Below, in pieces: positions 1 to 8,623 of a stretch of 64,000 bases of DNA. This DNA is from Echinicola pacifica DSM 19836. Lineage in GTDB: Bacteria > Bacteroidota > Bacteroidia > Cytophagales > Cyclobacteriaceae. The translations under genes and the position numbers were made by a program. Under the pieces are notes generated by a model. It saw nothing but the letters and a program-made list of their open reading frames with translations. It was not told the origin of the DNA and searched no databases. The stretch is taken from positions 406,559 to 470,558 of the forward strand of contig NZ_KB890754.1 of NCBI RefSeq assembly GCF_000373245.1. Reading direction: 5' to 3'. How positions within the stretch are numbered: the stretch's first letter is position 1; every line of letters begins with the position of its first letter.

Positions 1-2
1 AA

Positions 3-1778
3 TTTAAGAGTGACATTTTAAAAGCAAGCGCCCTTGGGCTGCTTGCTTTTTCTACTTTTTTACCGGCCAAAGGCCAGGGGGTTTTTGCCCTTAAGGAGGT
101 AAATACCCCTTATGATGAGCAACAGCCCGTATTATCTTCCAAAGAAGAGCTGTTCGTCATCGTCGCCTATCATCCAGACAATATCGGTGGATCCAGGGAC
201 CTGGGCGATGTCTGGTATAGCAAGAAAAACGCCTTCAACCAATGGCAAGAAACCAAACCAGTCCAAAGTCTTAGTACCTCAGGCTATGACCTCCTGATTG
301 GTTTTCCGGATGATAATACCGCCTTGGTATATCATGATGGAAAACAAAAGAAACATGGAATCCACCTGTATCGAAGGACAGGAGAGACCAGTTGGGAATA
401 TGTGAACCAGCTGGATTTTGGCAGCTTTAAGAATAATGGCTCCTCCTTTAGTGCCAGACTTCATCCCTCCGGCTCCATATTGGTGATGTCTATGAATTCC
501 TACGGCACCTTCGGAAATGAGGATATCTATATCAGCTTCAAAAAAGGCGAAGGCAAGTGGACCGTACCCCAAAACCTTGGGCCTGATGTCAATACATTCG
601 AGCAGGAGATGACCCCTTTTCTGGATGATAATAAGCAGGTCCTTTATTTCTCCACCAATGGCCATGGTACCGGCGAAGGCAGAGATATCTTCTATACCCA
701 ACGGATGGATGATAGCTGGGAGAAATGGACGACTCCACGAAGATTACAGGAAGATATCAATAGCCAAGGGGTAGAATTGTCTTATTTCATTGATCCCAAT
801 AGCCCCTATACGGCTTTTGTGACCACCACACAGAATAGTGAGGGATATGGGGATATCCTGATGAGAAGAAAAGAGGAAATCGTCCTGGAGGATATTCCGG
901 CACCTGCAGATCAGCCTTATTTGGCCTCTAGCTATCCTGTCAGGGAAACTGCCGCAACACCAGTGGAGAGAGCGCCAGTGGAAGAGGAAACTACGATAAG
1001 CCTGCCGGCGAAAGAGGAAGCACTTCCAACCATAGCAGTTGATACGGTAAGGAAAGAAGCTGAAGCTCAAAGTAAAGTATTAGAAGTGGTGGTCGCCGAG
1101 GTGACCGAGGATCAATCGACGCCTATACCCATCCCCAAAGTGGAGCCTGGAGAACAGGCAAAAACCTTGGAGCCGGGAGCGCTAACCGGCGAGCGACTTA
1201 GACTAAGTGTATTGGATAAGGAAAGTATGGCAGAGATCTCCTATAAGGTGAGCCTGAGGGATGCCGACGGTCGTACGATTGAGGTGCTTGATGACCTGAT
1301 GGGCGTGAAGGAAATTCCTCTGCGAGAGCAGACCGACTTATTAGTAGTTTCTTCTGATCGCTATTTGCCGGAGGCTATAGCTGTGAAGGGCATCAGCGGT
1401 GAGCAATTGGTGATGCTTACCCCGGCAAAGGCAGGAATGAGCCTAGTGCTGAGAGATGTATTGTTCGAAAAAGGAACTGCTGAGCTAGCCCAGGAGCAGA
1501 CTTATGCCTATATCGATAAGCTGGTGGTGTTTATGCAAGAAAATCCTTTGGTGAAAATCAGGCTGGAAGGCCATACTGATAATGTGGGAAATGCCGCCCT
1601 CAATAAGCAGCTTTCTATGAACCGTGCCAAAGCCATCAGAGACTATATGGTGGATTCGGGAGTGGCCTTTGAACGAATGATGATCAGAGGAAATGGGGGC
1701 GCCGACCCTGTCGCAGACAATGATACCGAAGTGGGAAGAGAGCAAAATAGGAGAGTAGAGATGGTGATCATCAACTGA
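3..1778 (+). CDS. OmpA-family outer-membrane protein with PD40 repeats (5' end outside window)
   Basis: The frame is open from the left edge, so the start lies outside the window; 591 residues are visible. The first ~25 visible residues read as a hydrophobic signal segment ending near AKGQG, so little is missing. Visible residues ~80-270 hold WD40-like/PD40 propeller repeats (motifs such as NEDIYIS and GRDIFYT). A Glu/Pro/Ala-rich linker follows (~290-390). The last ~110 residues are a clear OmpA C-terminal peptidoglycan-binding domain with LEGHTDNVGN and, near the end, GREQNRRVE, carrying the Asp and Arg that contact peptidoglycan in this family. It likely anchors the outer membrane to the wall; in Bacteroidota this architecture also occurs near gliding and T9SS genes, but nothing here proves that link. 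The first ATG/TTG-type codon inside the window (TTG at 324) is not the real start, because the propeller and signal sequence continue upstream of it. Confidence 0.9.
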   Translation, partial: FKSDILKASALGLLAFSTFLPAKGQGVFALKEVNTPYDEQQPVLSSKEELFVIVAYHPDNIGGSRDLGDVWYSKKNAFNQWQETKPVQSLSTSGYDLLIGFPDDNTALVYHDGKQKKHGIHLYRRTGETSWEYVNQLDFGSFKNNGSSFSARLHPSGSILVMSMNSYGTFGNEDIYISFKKGEGKWTVPQNLGPDVNTFEQEMTPFLDDNKQVLYFSTNGHGTGEGRDIFYTQRMDDSWEKWTTPRRLQEDINSQGVELSYFIDPNSPYTAFVTTTQNSEGYGDILMRRKEEIVLEDIPAPADQPYLASSYPVRETAATPVERAPVEEETTISLPAKEEALPTIAVDTVRKEAEAQSKVLEVVVAEVTEDQSTPIPIPKVEPGEQAKTLEPGALTGERLRLSVLDKESMAEISYKVSLRDADGRTIEVLDDLMGVKEIPLREQTDLLVVSSDRYLPEAIAVKGISGEQLVMLTPAKAGMSLVLRDVLFEKGTAELAQEQTYAYIDKLVVFMQENPLVKIRLEGHTDNVGNAALNKQLSMNRAKAIRDYMVDSGVAFERMMIRGNGGADPVADNDTEVGREQNRRVEMVIIN

Positions 1779-1802
1779 TTCGACTGCCTCTGAAAAATAA
1801 TA

Positions 1803-1846
1803 GCATAAAAAAACCGACCGCAGACCCGCGGCCGGTTTTTTTATGC
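1803..1846. terminator. Bidirectional intrinsic terminator
   Basis: A 19-bp inverted repeat (one mismatch) with a 6-nt AGACCC loop has a GC-rich core flanked by a run of A on the left and T on the right. It lies between the OmpA gene and the convergent SRPBCC gene and can terminate both. Confidence 0.85.
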
Positions 1847-1855
1847 TTTAGCTTC

Positions 1856-2395
1856 TTATTCTTCCATCTGTTTTTTTAACGTCCTCAGGCCTTCCTGCAG
1901 TTGGTTGGAGAGCATCTGCTCCACGCCCATGATTTTCACCACCAGATTCATCGGGTAGGGGCTGACACTGTTGAAGCCCCAGATGACCTTGGTTTGACTG
2001 GAAGTGATTTGGTCGGTGATCATATAAGCTCTGTCGGTGCTTTGGAAGGGCTCTATGAATCTCAATTCGTAATCTATCCGCTTATTAGGCACAATTGTTT
2101 TAATTTCCTGTTCTCCCTGTCCTACATCCGAATTGGTGGATTTCCACTTGGATACCGCACCCACAGTACCATCCATGCCCATATAGGTCTTTTGCATATG
2201 TGGATCTACCTGCATCCAAACGGAGAATTTATCCTGGTTCTTAAGTTTTTTGACATAATCGAAAACCTCTACCACCGGCTTATCAATTATGACACTCACT
2301 TCCACGTCCATTTTTTTTGGGATAAAAGCCGCAGCTAGTAGCCCCAGAAGGAGGATACCGATGAGGCCAAAGAGTATGAATTTTAGGATTTTCAT
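1856..2395 (-). CDS. SRPBCC-family (START/polyketide-cyclase-like) membrane-anchored protein
   Basis: 179 residues. An N-terminal hydrophobic helix (~5-25, rich in Leu/Ile/Gly) is followed by an SRPBCC ligand-binding fold: the opening strand EVSVIIDKPVVEVFDYV, a central WKSTN segment and a long C-terminal helix (QLQEGLRTLKKQMEE). Proteins of this kind bind hydrophobic ligands in a deep pocket; the substrate cannot be read from sequence. The helix probably tethers it to the inner membrane facing the periplasm. It is monocistronic and converges on the OmpA gene across a shared terminator. Family call is fairly firm, function unknown. Confidence 0.8.
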   Translation of the reverse strand: MKILKFILFGLIGILLLGLLAAAFIPKKMDVEVSVIIDKPVVEVFDYVKKLKNQDKFSVWMQVDPHMQKTYMGMDGTVGAVSKWKSTNSDVGQGEQEIKTIVPNKRIDYELRFIEPFQSTDRAYMITDQITSSQTKVIWGFNSVSPYPMNLVVKIMGVEQMLSNQLQEGLRTLKKQMEE

Positions 2396-2620
2396 ATTAA
2401 TGTAGGTTTTGGGCTAATGAAAATTGGGTAGGTTCATGCGATAAATTCTGCAAAACCAAAATAATATACGTTTAAATTCTGTTAAGATCAATAATATCCT
2501 AAGGAATCTCAGTTATTCATTAGGAAATCAGGTAGAGGAGTTTCGTTTTTTTTGCGAAGCAAATAATCTGGCTTCCACCGAAAAAAATGATTGATAGCCT
2601 GGGCTTAGGTTTAAGAATAA

Positions 2621-2652
2621 AAAAATGGAGCCTACATGGGTAAGCTCCATTT
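2621..2652 (-). terminator. Intrinsic terminator of the S9 peptidase gene
   Basis: A 9-bp stem (AAATGGAGC / GCTCCATTT) with a 12-nt loop. Read on the minus strand it is followed by a U run. It sits ~50 nt past the stop of the S9 peptidase gene. The rest of the 2396-2703 gap shows nothing else I can name. Confidence 0.75.
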
Positions 2653-2703
2653 GATAAGCAGCCAAATGACTAGCCTCTAAATTGGAGAAGGGTATTGGGC
2701 TAT

Positions 2704-5070
2704 TTATTTCTCCAGGAGGGTTTGATTAAATAGCTTAAGTATTCGGGAATATTCATCGGTCCAACTGCTAGGCTCCACAAATCCATGGTCTTCCACAGGG
2801 TAAACGGCCATTTCCCAATTGTCTTTTTCCAATTCTATAAGCCTTTGTGACAGGCGGACTACATCCTGAAAGTGCACATTGACATCGATCATGCCATGGG
2901 CGATCAGCAGATGGTTTTTTAGGCCTTCGGCAAAGTAAATGGGTGAAGATCGTTTGTAAGCCAAGGGGTCTTTTGTCGGTTCATTGAGGATATTGGAGGT
3001 ATAGCCGTGATTATAGTGCGCCCAATCCGTAACAGACCTTAGCGCAGCACCTGCCTTAAAGACATCGGGGCTGGTAAATAATGCCATGAGTGTGATGAAG
3101 CCGCCATAGCTTCCTCCATAGATTCCGATTCGCTCGGTATCAACACCTTCGGTATCCGCAAGGAATTTTGCCCCATCGATATGGTCGGAGAGGTCCTTGC
3201 CCCCCATATGACGATAGATGCCCGTTCGCCAATCTCTACCATATCCAGCACTACCTCGGTAATCGATATCCAATACGGTATATCCCAGGTCGCAAAGTAA
3301 GTTATGGAACATATATTCTCTAAAATAGCTGGACCACCATTTATGGGCATTCTGCAGGTAGCCGGCACCATGAACGAAGATCACTGCTGCACCATTCTTG
3401 CTGGCCTGCTCCGGGCGGTAAAGCCTTGCATGGACGGCCTCTCCATCCGAGGCTTCAAAGGTGATATTCTCTGGTTTGCGCCAGTCATATTCCTGAAATT
3501 CCTCCGACTGCCCCGCAGTGAGTTTTGTAGCGTTACTCTTGGCTTTATTTTCTTTTAGATACAATTCCCAAGGGCGGTTGCTGCTGCTATAGAGAATGGC
3601 CAGATGCTTCTCGTCAGGGGACATCGTCACCTGATTGCTGCCTTCCATTTGCGTCAATTTCACCTTCTCACCACCTAATACCGGCATTCTATAAAAATGA
3701 CGCTCTCCAGGGCCTACCTCCGAGGAGCTGAAATACCAATATTTCTCGTCCTTGGAAAGCTGAGGCGAAAAGACCTCAAATTCTCCTTTGGTCAAGGCTG
3801 TTTTTTGCTCCGTGCCGATATCATAAAGGTACAGATGACTGTATCCGGATTCCTCAGATTGGAAATAGATATGCTGCTGGTCTGGCAGCCAGCCCAGGGT
3901 GCCGCCGCCAAAGGTATAGCCAATTCCCGGACCTGCCACCCAGGCTTCATCTCGCTGGCGATCGAGCACCTTAAGATCGCCGGTAGGCAAGTCCAATAAG
4001 GCGATCCATCGATCCTTATTGTCTGCAGATCGGTAGTTTACTATTGCCTGCCCGTTTTTATTAAATATAGGGCTGGAAGGAAATGTTTTTCTTACTTCTT
4101 TGGTCCATTCTATTTCTGGGTAATCCTTGATATAATCAGGCTGATCAGTGATTCCTGAGAGGTTTTCTGATTTTGCCAAATATACGGTGTCATTCTTCAG
4201 GTCATAGATTGCGAGCTGCATGCTACGAGGTTCTTGACCCACCTTGGAGCGGGTATCCAAGGCCTTGGTATATCCGGACAGGTCAGTATAGTCTGGCACG
4301 AAGGTTTTTTGTGGCTCTTCAGCCGGGCTAGAGAGTATGAAGGTGGCATAATCAGCCTTGGGCGACAGTTGCAAGCCTTGGACTCTTTGATCTCCTGTAT
4401 AATATTTATAGGGTGATTTGGATTTTATGGCCTCTCTATAGGCTTTGCTGGCCTCCTTATTGCCCGCTCGCTCACGTACGATCTCCAGCAAGCTTTTGTT
4501 TTCTGTTGCTAACCACTCTTCTTTTTCTTCCACCTTTTTGGCGGTCTTCTCCGGAGATTTTCCTGAGTTGATATGGGTAAGCTGCCGGATTTGCCCGGTT
4601 TGAAGATGGTAAGTGAAGAGGTTTTGGCTGAGCTGAAAACTAATGAGCTCCTCCTCATTTAGGAATTGAGGCTGGGAGATGCGTTCGCTTAGTTGCAAGA
4701 GTAGGGTTTCTTTTTGCTTCTTGTTCTCATAAAGGTAGAGGCTGCCATCTTTCGTATAGATTTTCTTCGTTCCCTCCCTATTCTCAAGGGCTTGGGAGGG
4801 AATGAGATTATTTTCTTCCTCAGGCTTTACCTTGACGATGGCGCCGGCATTGCGAATCTCTATTTTATATAAGGAATCAGCGGGATCATTTTCAAGATTG
4901 TATTTGAAGTAGATGGTTTGACCATCTTCACTCCATTGCACTTGGGAGGGGTAGGTGCCCATCCACTTGGGGTCTTGCATGATTTTACGAACACTCAGGC
5001 TGGATTGCTGGGCAGCGGCGGTGAATATTAGTAAAAAAGTAAAAAAGCTTAACAGGTACGTTTTTTTCAT
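2704..5070 (-). CDS. S9-family prolyl oligopeptidase / dipeptidyl peptidase IV-like enzyme
   Basis: 788 residues, the usual length for the family, with a cleavable signal peptide (hydrophobic core at ~5-18, then AAAQQ). Residues ~30-540 form the beta-propeller (repeated W/Y-rich strands with Asp-containing turns), residues ~545-788 the alpha/beta hydrolase. The nucleophile is in GGSYGGF (Ser ~654), the acid in HGMIDVNV (Asp ~729) and the base in PVEDHGF (His ~762), so the triad is intact. It should cleave short peptides, often after Pro or Ala, in the periplasm. It is monocistronic. The minus-strand leader has a small hairpin just before the start codon. Confidence 0.9.
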   Translation of the reverse strand: MKKTYLLSFFTFLLIFTAAAQQSSLSVRKIMQDPKWMGTYPSQVQWSEDGQTIYFKYNLENDPADSLYKIEIRNAGAIVKVKPEEENNLIPSQALENREGTKKIYTKDGSLYLYENKKQKETLLLQLSERISQPQFLNEEELISFQLSQNLFTYHLQTGQIRQLTHINSGKSPEKTAKKVEEKEEWLATENKSLLEIVRERAGNKEASKAYREAIKSKSPYKYYTGDQRVQGLQLSPKADYATFILSSPAEEPQKTFVPDYTDLSGYTKALDTRSKVGQEPRSMQLAIYDLKNDTVYLAKSENLSGITDQPDYIKDYPEIEWTKEVRKTFPSSPIFNKNGQAIVNYRSADNKDRWIALLDLPTGDLKVLDRQRDEAWVAGPGIGYTFGGGTLGWLPDQQHIYFQSEESGYSHLYLYDIGTEQKTALTKGEFEVFSPQLSKDEKYWYFSSSEVGPGERHFYRMPVLGGEKVKLTQMEGSNQVTMSPDEKHLAILYSSSNRPWELYLKENKAKSNATKLTAGQSEEFQEYDWRKPENITFEASDGEAVHARLYRPEQASKNGAAVIFVHGAGYLQNAHKWWSSYFREYMFHNLLCDLGYTVLDIDYRGSAGYGRDWRTGIYRHMGGKDLSDHIDGAKFLADTEGVDTERIGIYGGSYGGFITLMALFTSPDVFKAGAALRSVTDWAHYNHGYTSNILNEPTKDPLAYKRSSPIYFAEGLKNHLLIAHGMIDVNVHFQDVVRLSQRLIELEKDNWEMAVYPVEDHGFVEPSSWTDEYSRILKLFNQTLLEK

Positions 5071-5146
5071 ATTTGGGATTTTTTCCCAAGATGTAAAAGT
5101 AGCTCTTCAAGTGCAAGAATTATTGGGTGAACGGCTATTCGTTTGT

Positions 5147-5479
5147 TTATATTTCAGAAATAAACTGCTGTACTTCCTGCCTCACGATCTCTAGCTCACT
5201 TTTTAACTGAGCATTTTTTTCTGGATAGACTTCCTTTACCCCTTTTTCTATTTCCAATAATAATTGCCGTGTCTGTTGAGCACCCACATATCCCATCGCG
5301 GATTTGGCTTTATGCACCTTTATTCTTACCGATTCATAGTCCCCATTTTCATAGAGCTCATCGAGTTGTTCCAGCTCCGGGAGGCTGTTGTTGAGTATCA
5401 TCTCAAGCATCGGTTTAATTAAATCCGGGTCTTCCCCTAAAAATTGATAGATTACATCTTTGTTTATAATCTGGTACAT
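5147..5479 (-). CDS. Stand-alone Hpt (histidine phosphotransfer) protein
   Basis: 110 residues, almost all alpha-helical by composition, with the phosphotransfer motif KVHKAKSAMGYVGA placing the phosphorylatable His at residue 56. This matches the HxxKxxx-x-G signature of Hpt domains in phosphorelays, which shuttle phosphate between receiver domains and response regulators. There is no kinase next to it. The only hybrid kinase in the window (57752-58885, minus) ends in a receiver domain and lacks its own Hpt, so it is a possible but unproven partner. Confidence 0.8.
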   Translation of the reverse strand: MYQIINKDVIYQFLGEDPDLIKPMLEMILNNSLPELEQLDELYENGDYESVRIKVHKAKSAMGYVGAQQTRQLLLEIEKGVKEVYPEKNAQLKSELEIVRQEVQQFISEI

Positions 5480-5654
5480 AGCTTATGAGTTGGGATAGTA
5501 ATATATTGACTTGATTCCAAGGTGATGTGCTTAGGGCTTATTCCTTAATGTAGGGTAGTATTGATTTAATTTAGTAAATATCGCCTTTTTTTACTGTTAT
5601 CTTTCACTTAATTTTGGTGAAATTTCGAAGAAAAATAGCTGAAAAGAATGCAAT

Positions 5655-5795
5655 ATGAAAACAAAGAAAAAAATATTTCTGGTGGTCAGTATTATTTTTC
5701 TAATTATAATGCTGCTAATAGGCTGGGATATATCCAGCAGAACCACCTTTCCGGGTTCTAAGGGGAACCTGAAAGAAAGAATGTTGGAGGAATAG
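5655..5795 (+). CDS. Small single-pass membrane peptide (46 aa), unrecognised
   Basis: This short frame starts MKTKKKIF, has one strongly hydrophobic helix (~7-24) and ends in a polar tail SSRTTFPGSKGNLKERMLEE. The basic N-terminus plus single helix predicts a C-terminus in the periplasm. The gene-like features are an ATG start, a TAG stop and a typical membrane-peptide layout; coding is likely but unproven at this length. It lies alone between the divergent Hpt gene and the hypothetical gene at 5903. I do not know its function. Confidence 0.5.
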   Translation: MKTKKKIFLVVSIIFLIIMLLIGWDISSRTTFPGSKGNLKERMLEE

Positions 5796-5902
5796 AAATA
5801 TAAAATGCAGAGAGAGGGGAAGGCCTATTGATCGCACATTTTTGGTGAGGGGATTGTGGCTAAGTGTGATTTAGGAGTAGTTAGAAATTTAATTTAAGAA
5901 GT

Positions 5903-6547
5903 GTGCATCATTTGAAAGTAGCCAATTTGGTCGAGATATTAGTGGCTAATGGCATAGACGTAGAAGAGGATTATAAGTTGGAGGTAAATCCGCGCTTATT
6001 GGATGATAGGGCGAAAAGCTTATTAGGCGAGCTGTACCATCAGCTGGGTGGAGAAGGAGAAGCAAAATTACTGGATCGGATGAAATTTGATTTTAAGATC
6101 CATGGTTTTCTTTTCGTATATGATGATGCTGTGCACTTTAACCGGTACCGTGCAGGAACTTTCAAGACCAGCATGTATGAGGTATTTACCTATTCCTGGC
6201 TAGCCAGCTATAAGCGCCTTTGCCGGACTTATGAGCGTGATTGCTTAAAATCCGGCATGGCGGAGCGTGTATGGAATGGACCGCCAATTGCCAAAAAATG
6301 CTTCGGGCAGCCATCAGAGCCGGGGGATTTGGGAGGTGTTGGAGCGCCAGGCTGGAGGCTGAATGCCTATAATGACGCTCAATATGACCTGCTGACTCGC
6401 TTGCATGGGTATAAGATGGTCCGTATTCCTATGTATGAAACCATCATGTATGGTGGGAGTCTCAAGAAAATTGACCAACTTTTGGTGCAGCCTAAAGAAG
6501 AGCAGCATCAGGCCATTATAGCTTGGCTGCAAAGAAAAACCATCTAA
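5903..6547 (+). CDS. Conserved-looking hypothetical protein (214 aa)
   Basis: I do not recognise this protein. It is a soluble mixed alpha/beta protein without signal peptide or membrane helix. The start is GTG at 5903; an in-frame stop at 5882 rules out anything much longer, and the next candidate is TTG at 5912. Distinctive features are a Trp/Tyr-rich centre (FTYSWLASYKRL), a Gly/Pro-rich loop (GQPSEPGDLGGVGAPGW) and a C-terminal helix ending AWLQRKTI. Codon use resembles its neighbours and the frame is uninterrupted, so the gene is probably real. It stands alone between the small membrane peptide and the convergent deoxynucleoside kinase. Confidence 0.6.
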   Translation: MHHLKVANLVEILVANGIDVEEDYKLEVNPRLLDDRAKSLLGELYHQLGGEGEAKLLDRMKFDFKIHGFLFVYDDAVHFNRYRAGTFKTSMYEVFTYSWLASYKRLCRTYERDCLKSGMAERVWNGPPIAKKCFGQPSEPGDLGGVGAPGWRLNAYNDAQYDLLTRLHGYKMVRIPMYETIMYGGSLKKIDQLLVQPKEEQHQAIIAWLQRKTI

Positions 6548-6654
6548 TATTCTGATCTTAAGAGATTGGCAGTAGTTAGGGGCAATTTGCCCTTGGACTA
6601 ATAGACTGGAAGCTGAGGAATCATTTTTTGCCCTCCTATTTTAGGCAGAAAAGC

Positions 6655-7272
6655 TTAGGAGAATAGCCCGTTGATCTCCCGGTCTATTTGGTTTACGATG
6701 AAGCTAAAGTCCTCTGTATTGGCCACAAAATCCATATTGTTTACATCAACAATTAATAATTTGCCCTTATCGTATTGGCTGATCCAATCCTCATAATGTT
6801 GGTTGAGATTTTTCAGGTAATTAATGCTGATACTACTTTCATAGTCGCGGCCTCTTTTGGCGATTTGGCTTACCAGTTTGGGGATATCTGCCCGAAGGTA
6901 GATCAGCAGGTCAGGGGCTTCGACAAACTCCGTCATGGAGTGAAATAAATTGAGGTAATTCTGATAATCGCGCTCCTCAAAGTTACCTGATTCATAGAGG
7001 TTGGAGGCGAAAATATATGCATCCTCATAGATGGTGCGATCCTGTACAGTGGAGTAGTTTGCCGCCTTTATATTTTTAATTTGATTAAAGCGGCTATTGA
7101 GGAAATAGATTTGTAGATGGAAGGACCATTTTTTCATGTCAGCATAGAAATCCTCGAGGTAAGGGTTGTCCTCTACATCCTCCAATTCCACTTCCCATCC
7201 ATAATGTTTGGCGAGTTTGTTCGTCAATGTGGTCTTGCCACAGCCAATATTTCCTGAAATAGCAATATGCAT
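6655..7272 (-). CDS. Deoxynucleoside kinase (dAdo/dCyd kinase-like)
   Basis: 205 residues. It begins with a P-loop, GNIGCGKTT (residues 7-15). The dNK-family DRx motif appears as VQDRTIYED, the lid region has RGRDYESSI, and the N-terminal segment NPYLEDFYADMKKWSF matches the nucleoside-binding part of bacterial deoxyadenosine/deoxycytidine kinases. It phosphorylates deoxynucleosides in the cytosol for salvage; exact base preference cannot be told. It lies 99 bp downstream of the co-directional 3-hydroxyacyl-CoA dehydrogenase gene and could share its transcript. Confidence 0.85.
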   Translation of the reverse strand: MHIAISGNIGCGKTTLTNKLAKHYGWEVELEDVEDNPYLEDFYADMKKWSFHLQIYFLNSRFNQIKNIKAANYSTVQDRTIYEDAYIFASNLYESGNFEERDYQNYLNLFHSMTEFVEAPDLLIYLRADIPKLVSQIAKRGRDYESSISINYLKNLNQHYEDWISQYDKGKLLIVDVNNMDFVANTEDFSFIVNQIDREINGLFS

Positions 7273-7371
7273 AAATAATGGTTTTATCTATTTTATCCCA
7301 CGAAACTACGGATTTCTCTGCTTAAATAGCCTTGATTAAGTGCTTTTATTTGGTGTGCTGAGTTTATGAAC

Positions 7372-8265
7372 TTATTGACGGCGGAAGCGTGGAGATACAA
7401 TAAGCTCCTTACTATTTGGGGAATAGGTATAAAATCCCTCACCTGCTTTGGCGCCCGTGCTTCCTGCGGCCACCATATTCACCAATAAGGGACAAGGGGC
7501 ATATTTAGGGTTTCCAAAACCCGACTGCATCACCTTCAGAATAAATAGGCAGACATCGAGCCCAATAAAATCGGCTAATTGGAGCGGTCCCATTGGGTGG
7601 GCCATTCCCATTTTCATCACCTGATCGATCTCTTCCACGCCTGCCACTCCTTCGTAGAGGCTATAAATCGCCTCATTGATCATGGGCATCAGGATGCGGT
7701 TGGCGATGAATCCCGGGTAATCATTTACCATTACGGGGCTCTTCCCTAGGTTTTTGGCTAGGCTCATGACTGTGCTGAGCGTATCCTTAGTGGTACCATA
7801 TCCTGAGATCACCTCTACCAAGGGCATAATGGGCACAGGATTCATAAAGTGCATGCCGATGACCTTCCCAGGCCGTGAGGTGACACTAGCGATCTTAGTG
7901 ATGGAGATTGAGGAGGTATTGGTGGCCAATAGGCAATGTGCAGGACAGGCCTGATCCATCTGTCGAAAAAGGTTAAGCTTAAGCTCTTCATTTTCCGTTG
8001 TCGCTTCGATGACCATATCTGCGGTCTTTAGGGACTCCTCCAGGGAGGTATAGGTCTGGATTTTGCCTAAGATCGATTGCTTTTGGGAGGAAGGTAGTTT
8101 TCCTTTATCAATTTGTCGATCCAGGTTTTTGCCAATGGTCAGCAGGGCTTTTTCCAGTGCTGCTTCATTAATATCATATAAGCTGACGGAGAAATTATAT
8201 TGCGCCAGCACATGGGCAATACCATTTCCCATCGTTCCTGAGCCTATAACGGTTATATTTTTCAT
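7372..8265 (-). CDS. hbd: 3-hydroxybutyryl-CoA / 3-hydroxyacyl-CoA dehydrogenase
   Basis: 297 residues, a standard length for the short-form enzyme. The N-terminal Rossmann fold carries GSGTMGNGIAHVLA (NAD binding, ~8-21). The catalytic region has IGMHFMNPVPIMPLVEV, with the His-Asn-Pro signature, followed by NDYPGFIANRILMPMINEA and the C-terminal substrate domain (MGMAHPMGPLQLADFIGLD). It interconverts 3-hydroxyacyl-CoA and 3-oxoacyl-CoA with NAD(P) in the cytosol, in fatty-acid or butanoate metabolism. No other beta-oxidation genes are adjacent. Confidence 0.92.
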   Translation of the reverse strand: MKNITVIGSGTMGNGIAHVLAQYNFSVSLYDINEAALEKALLTIGKNLDRQIDKGKLPSSQKQSILGKIQTYTSLEESLKTADMVIEATTENEELKLNLFRQMDQACPAHCLLATNTSSISITKIASVTSRPGKVIGMHFMNPVPIMPLVEVISGYGTTKDTLSTVMSLAKNLGKSPVMVNDYPGFIANRILMPMINEAIYSLYEGVAGVEEIDQVMKMGMAHPMGPLQLADFIGLDVCLFILKVMQSGFGNPKYAPCPLLVNMVAAGSTGAKAGEGFYTYSPNSKELIVSPRFRRQ

Positions 8266-8609
8266 TTTAATTGGGTTTAGCGATTCAGAGATGACAAAAT
8301 ATAAATTAAAAATGGATGAAGCTTAATGCTTAGGTTATTTTTAAAGGAATGACTTCTATGAATATAGGTTAAAAAAGCTTCTCTGTATTTCCGCTACCGC
8401 GGTGCGGTCCTTGCTGGCATGATTATTCAGGAATTTCATCCATCGGACAAGTGAAATCTGGAAGCTATATGCAGGGAAATTACTTGTGGCTGGGCTAATG
8501 ATGATCCAAATTTAATTTTATAAAGGCTGGAAACATCCTTGCATATGGAGGTCATCGTAATAATGCAAACGAAATTGCCCGTCAGGGTGGAGGGTGTTCA
8601 ATATTTAGC
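8266..8609. other. Intergenic gap between divergent genes
   Basis: About 340 bp between the dehydrogenase start (minus) and the S1 protein promoter (plus). It should carry the minus-strand promoter of the dehydrogenase, but no perfect TAnnTTTG box is visible on that strand. A GC-rich patch near 8390-8410 (ccgctaccgcggtgcgg) contains a short imperfect dyad; I see no gene or tRNA. Confidence 0.5.
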
Positions 8610-8617
8610 TAACTTTG
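8610..8617 (+). promoter_or_regulatory. Bacteroidota -7 box for the S1/CvfB-like gene
   Basis: TAACTTTG is an exact match to TAnnTTTG and ends only 6 nt before the ATG at 8624. With the usual spacing the transcript would start at or next to the start codon, so the mRNA would be nearly leaderless. No good -33 TTG is present at the standard distance, which weakens the call. Confidence 0.45.
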
Positions 8618-8623
8618 TGCCTT

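Noticed and set aside
279-701. Minus-strand open frame inside the OmpA gene
   Set aside because: Opposes propeller repeats of a clear real gene.
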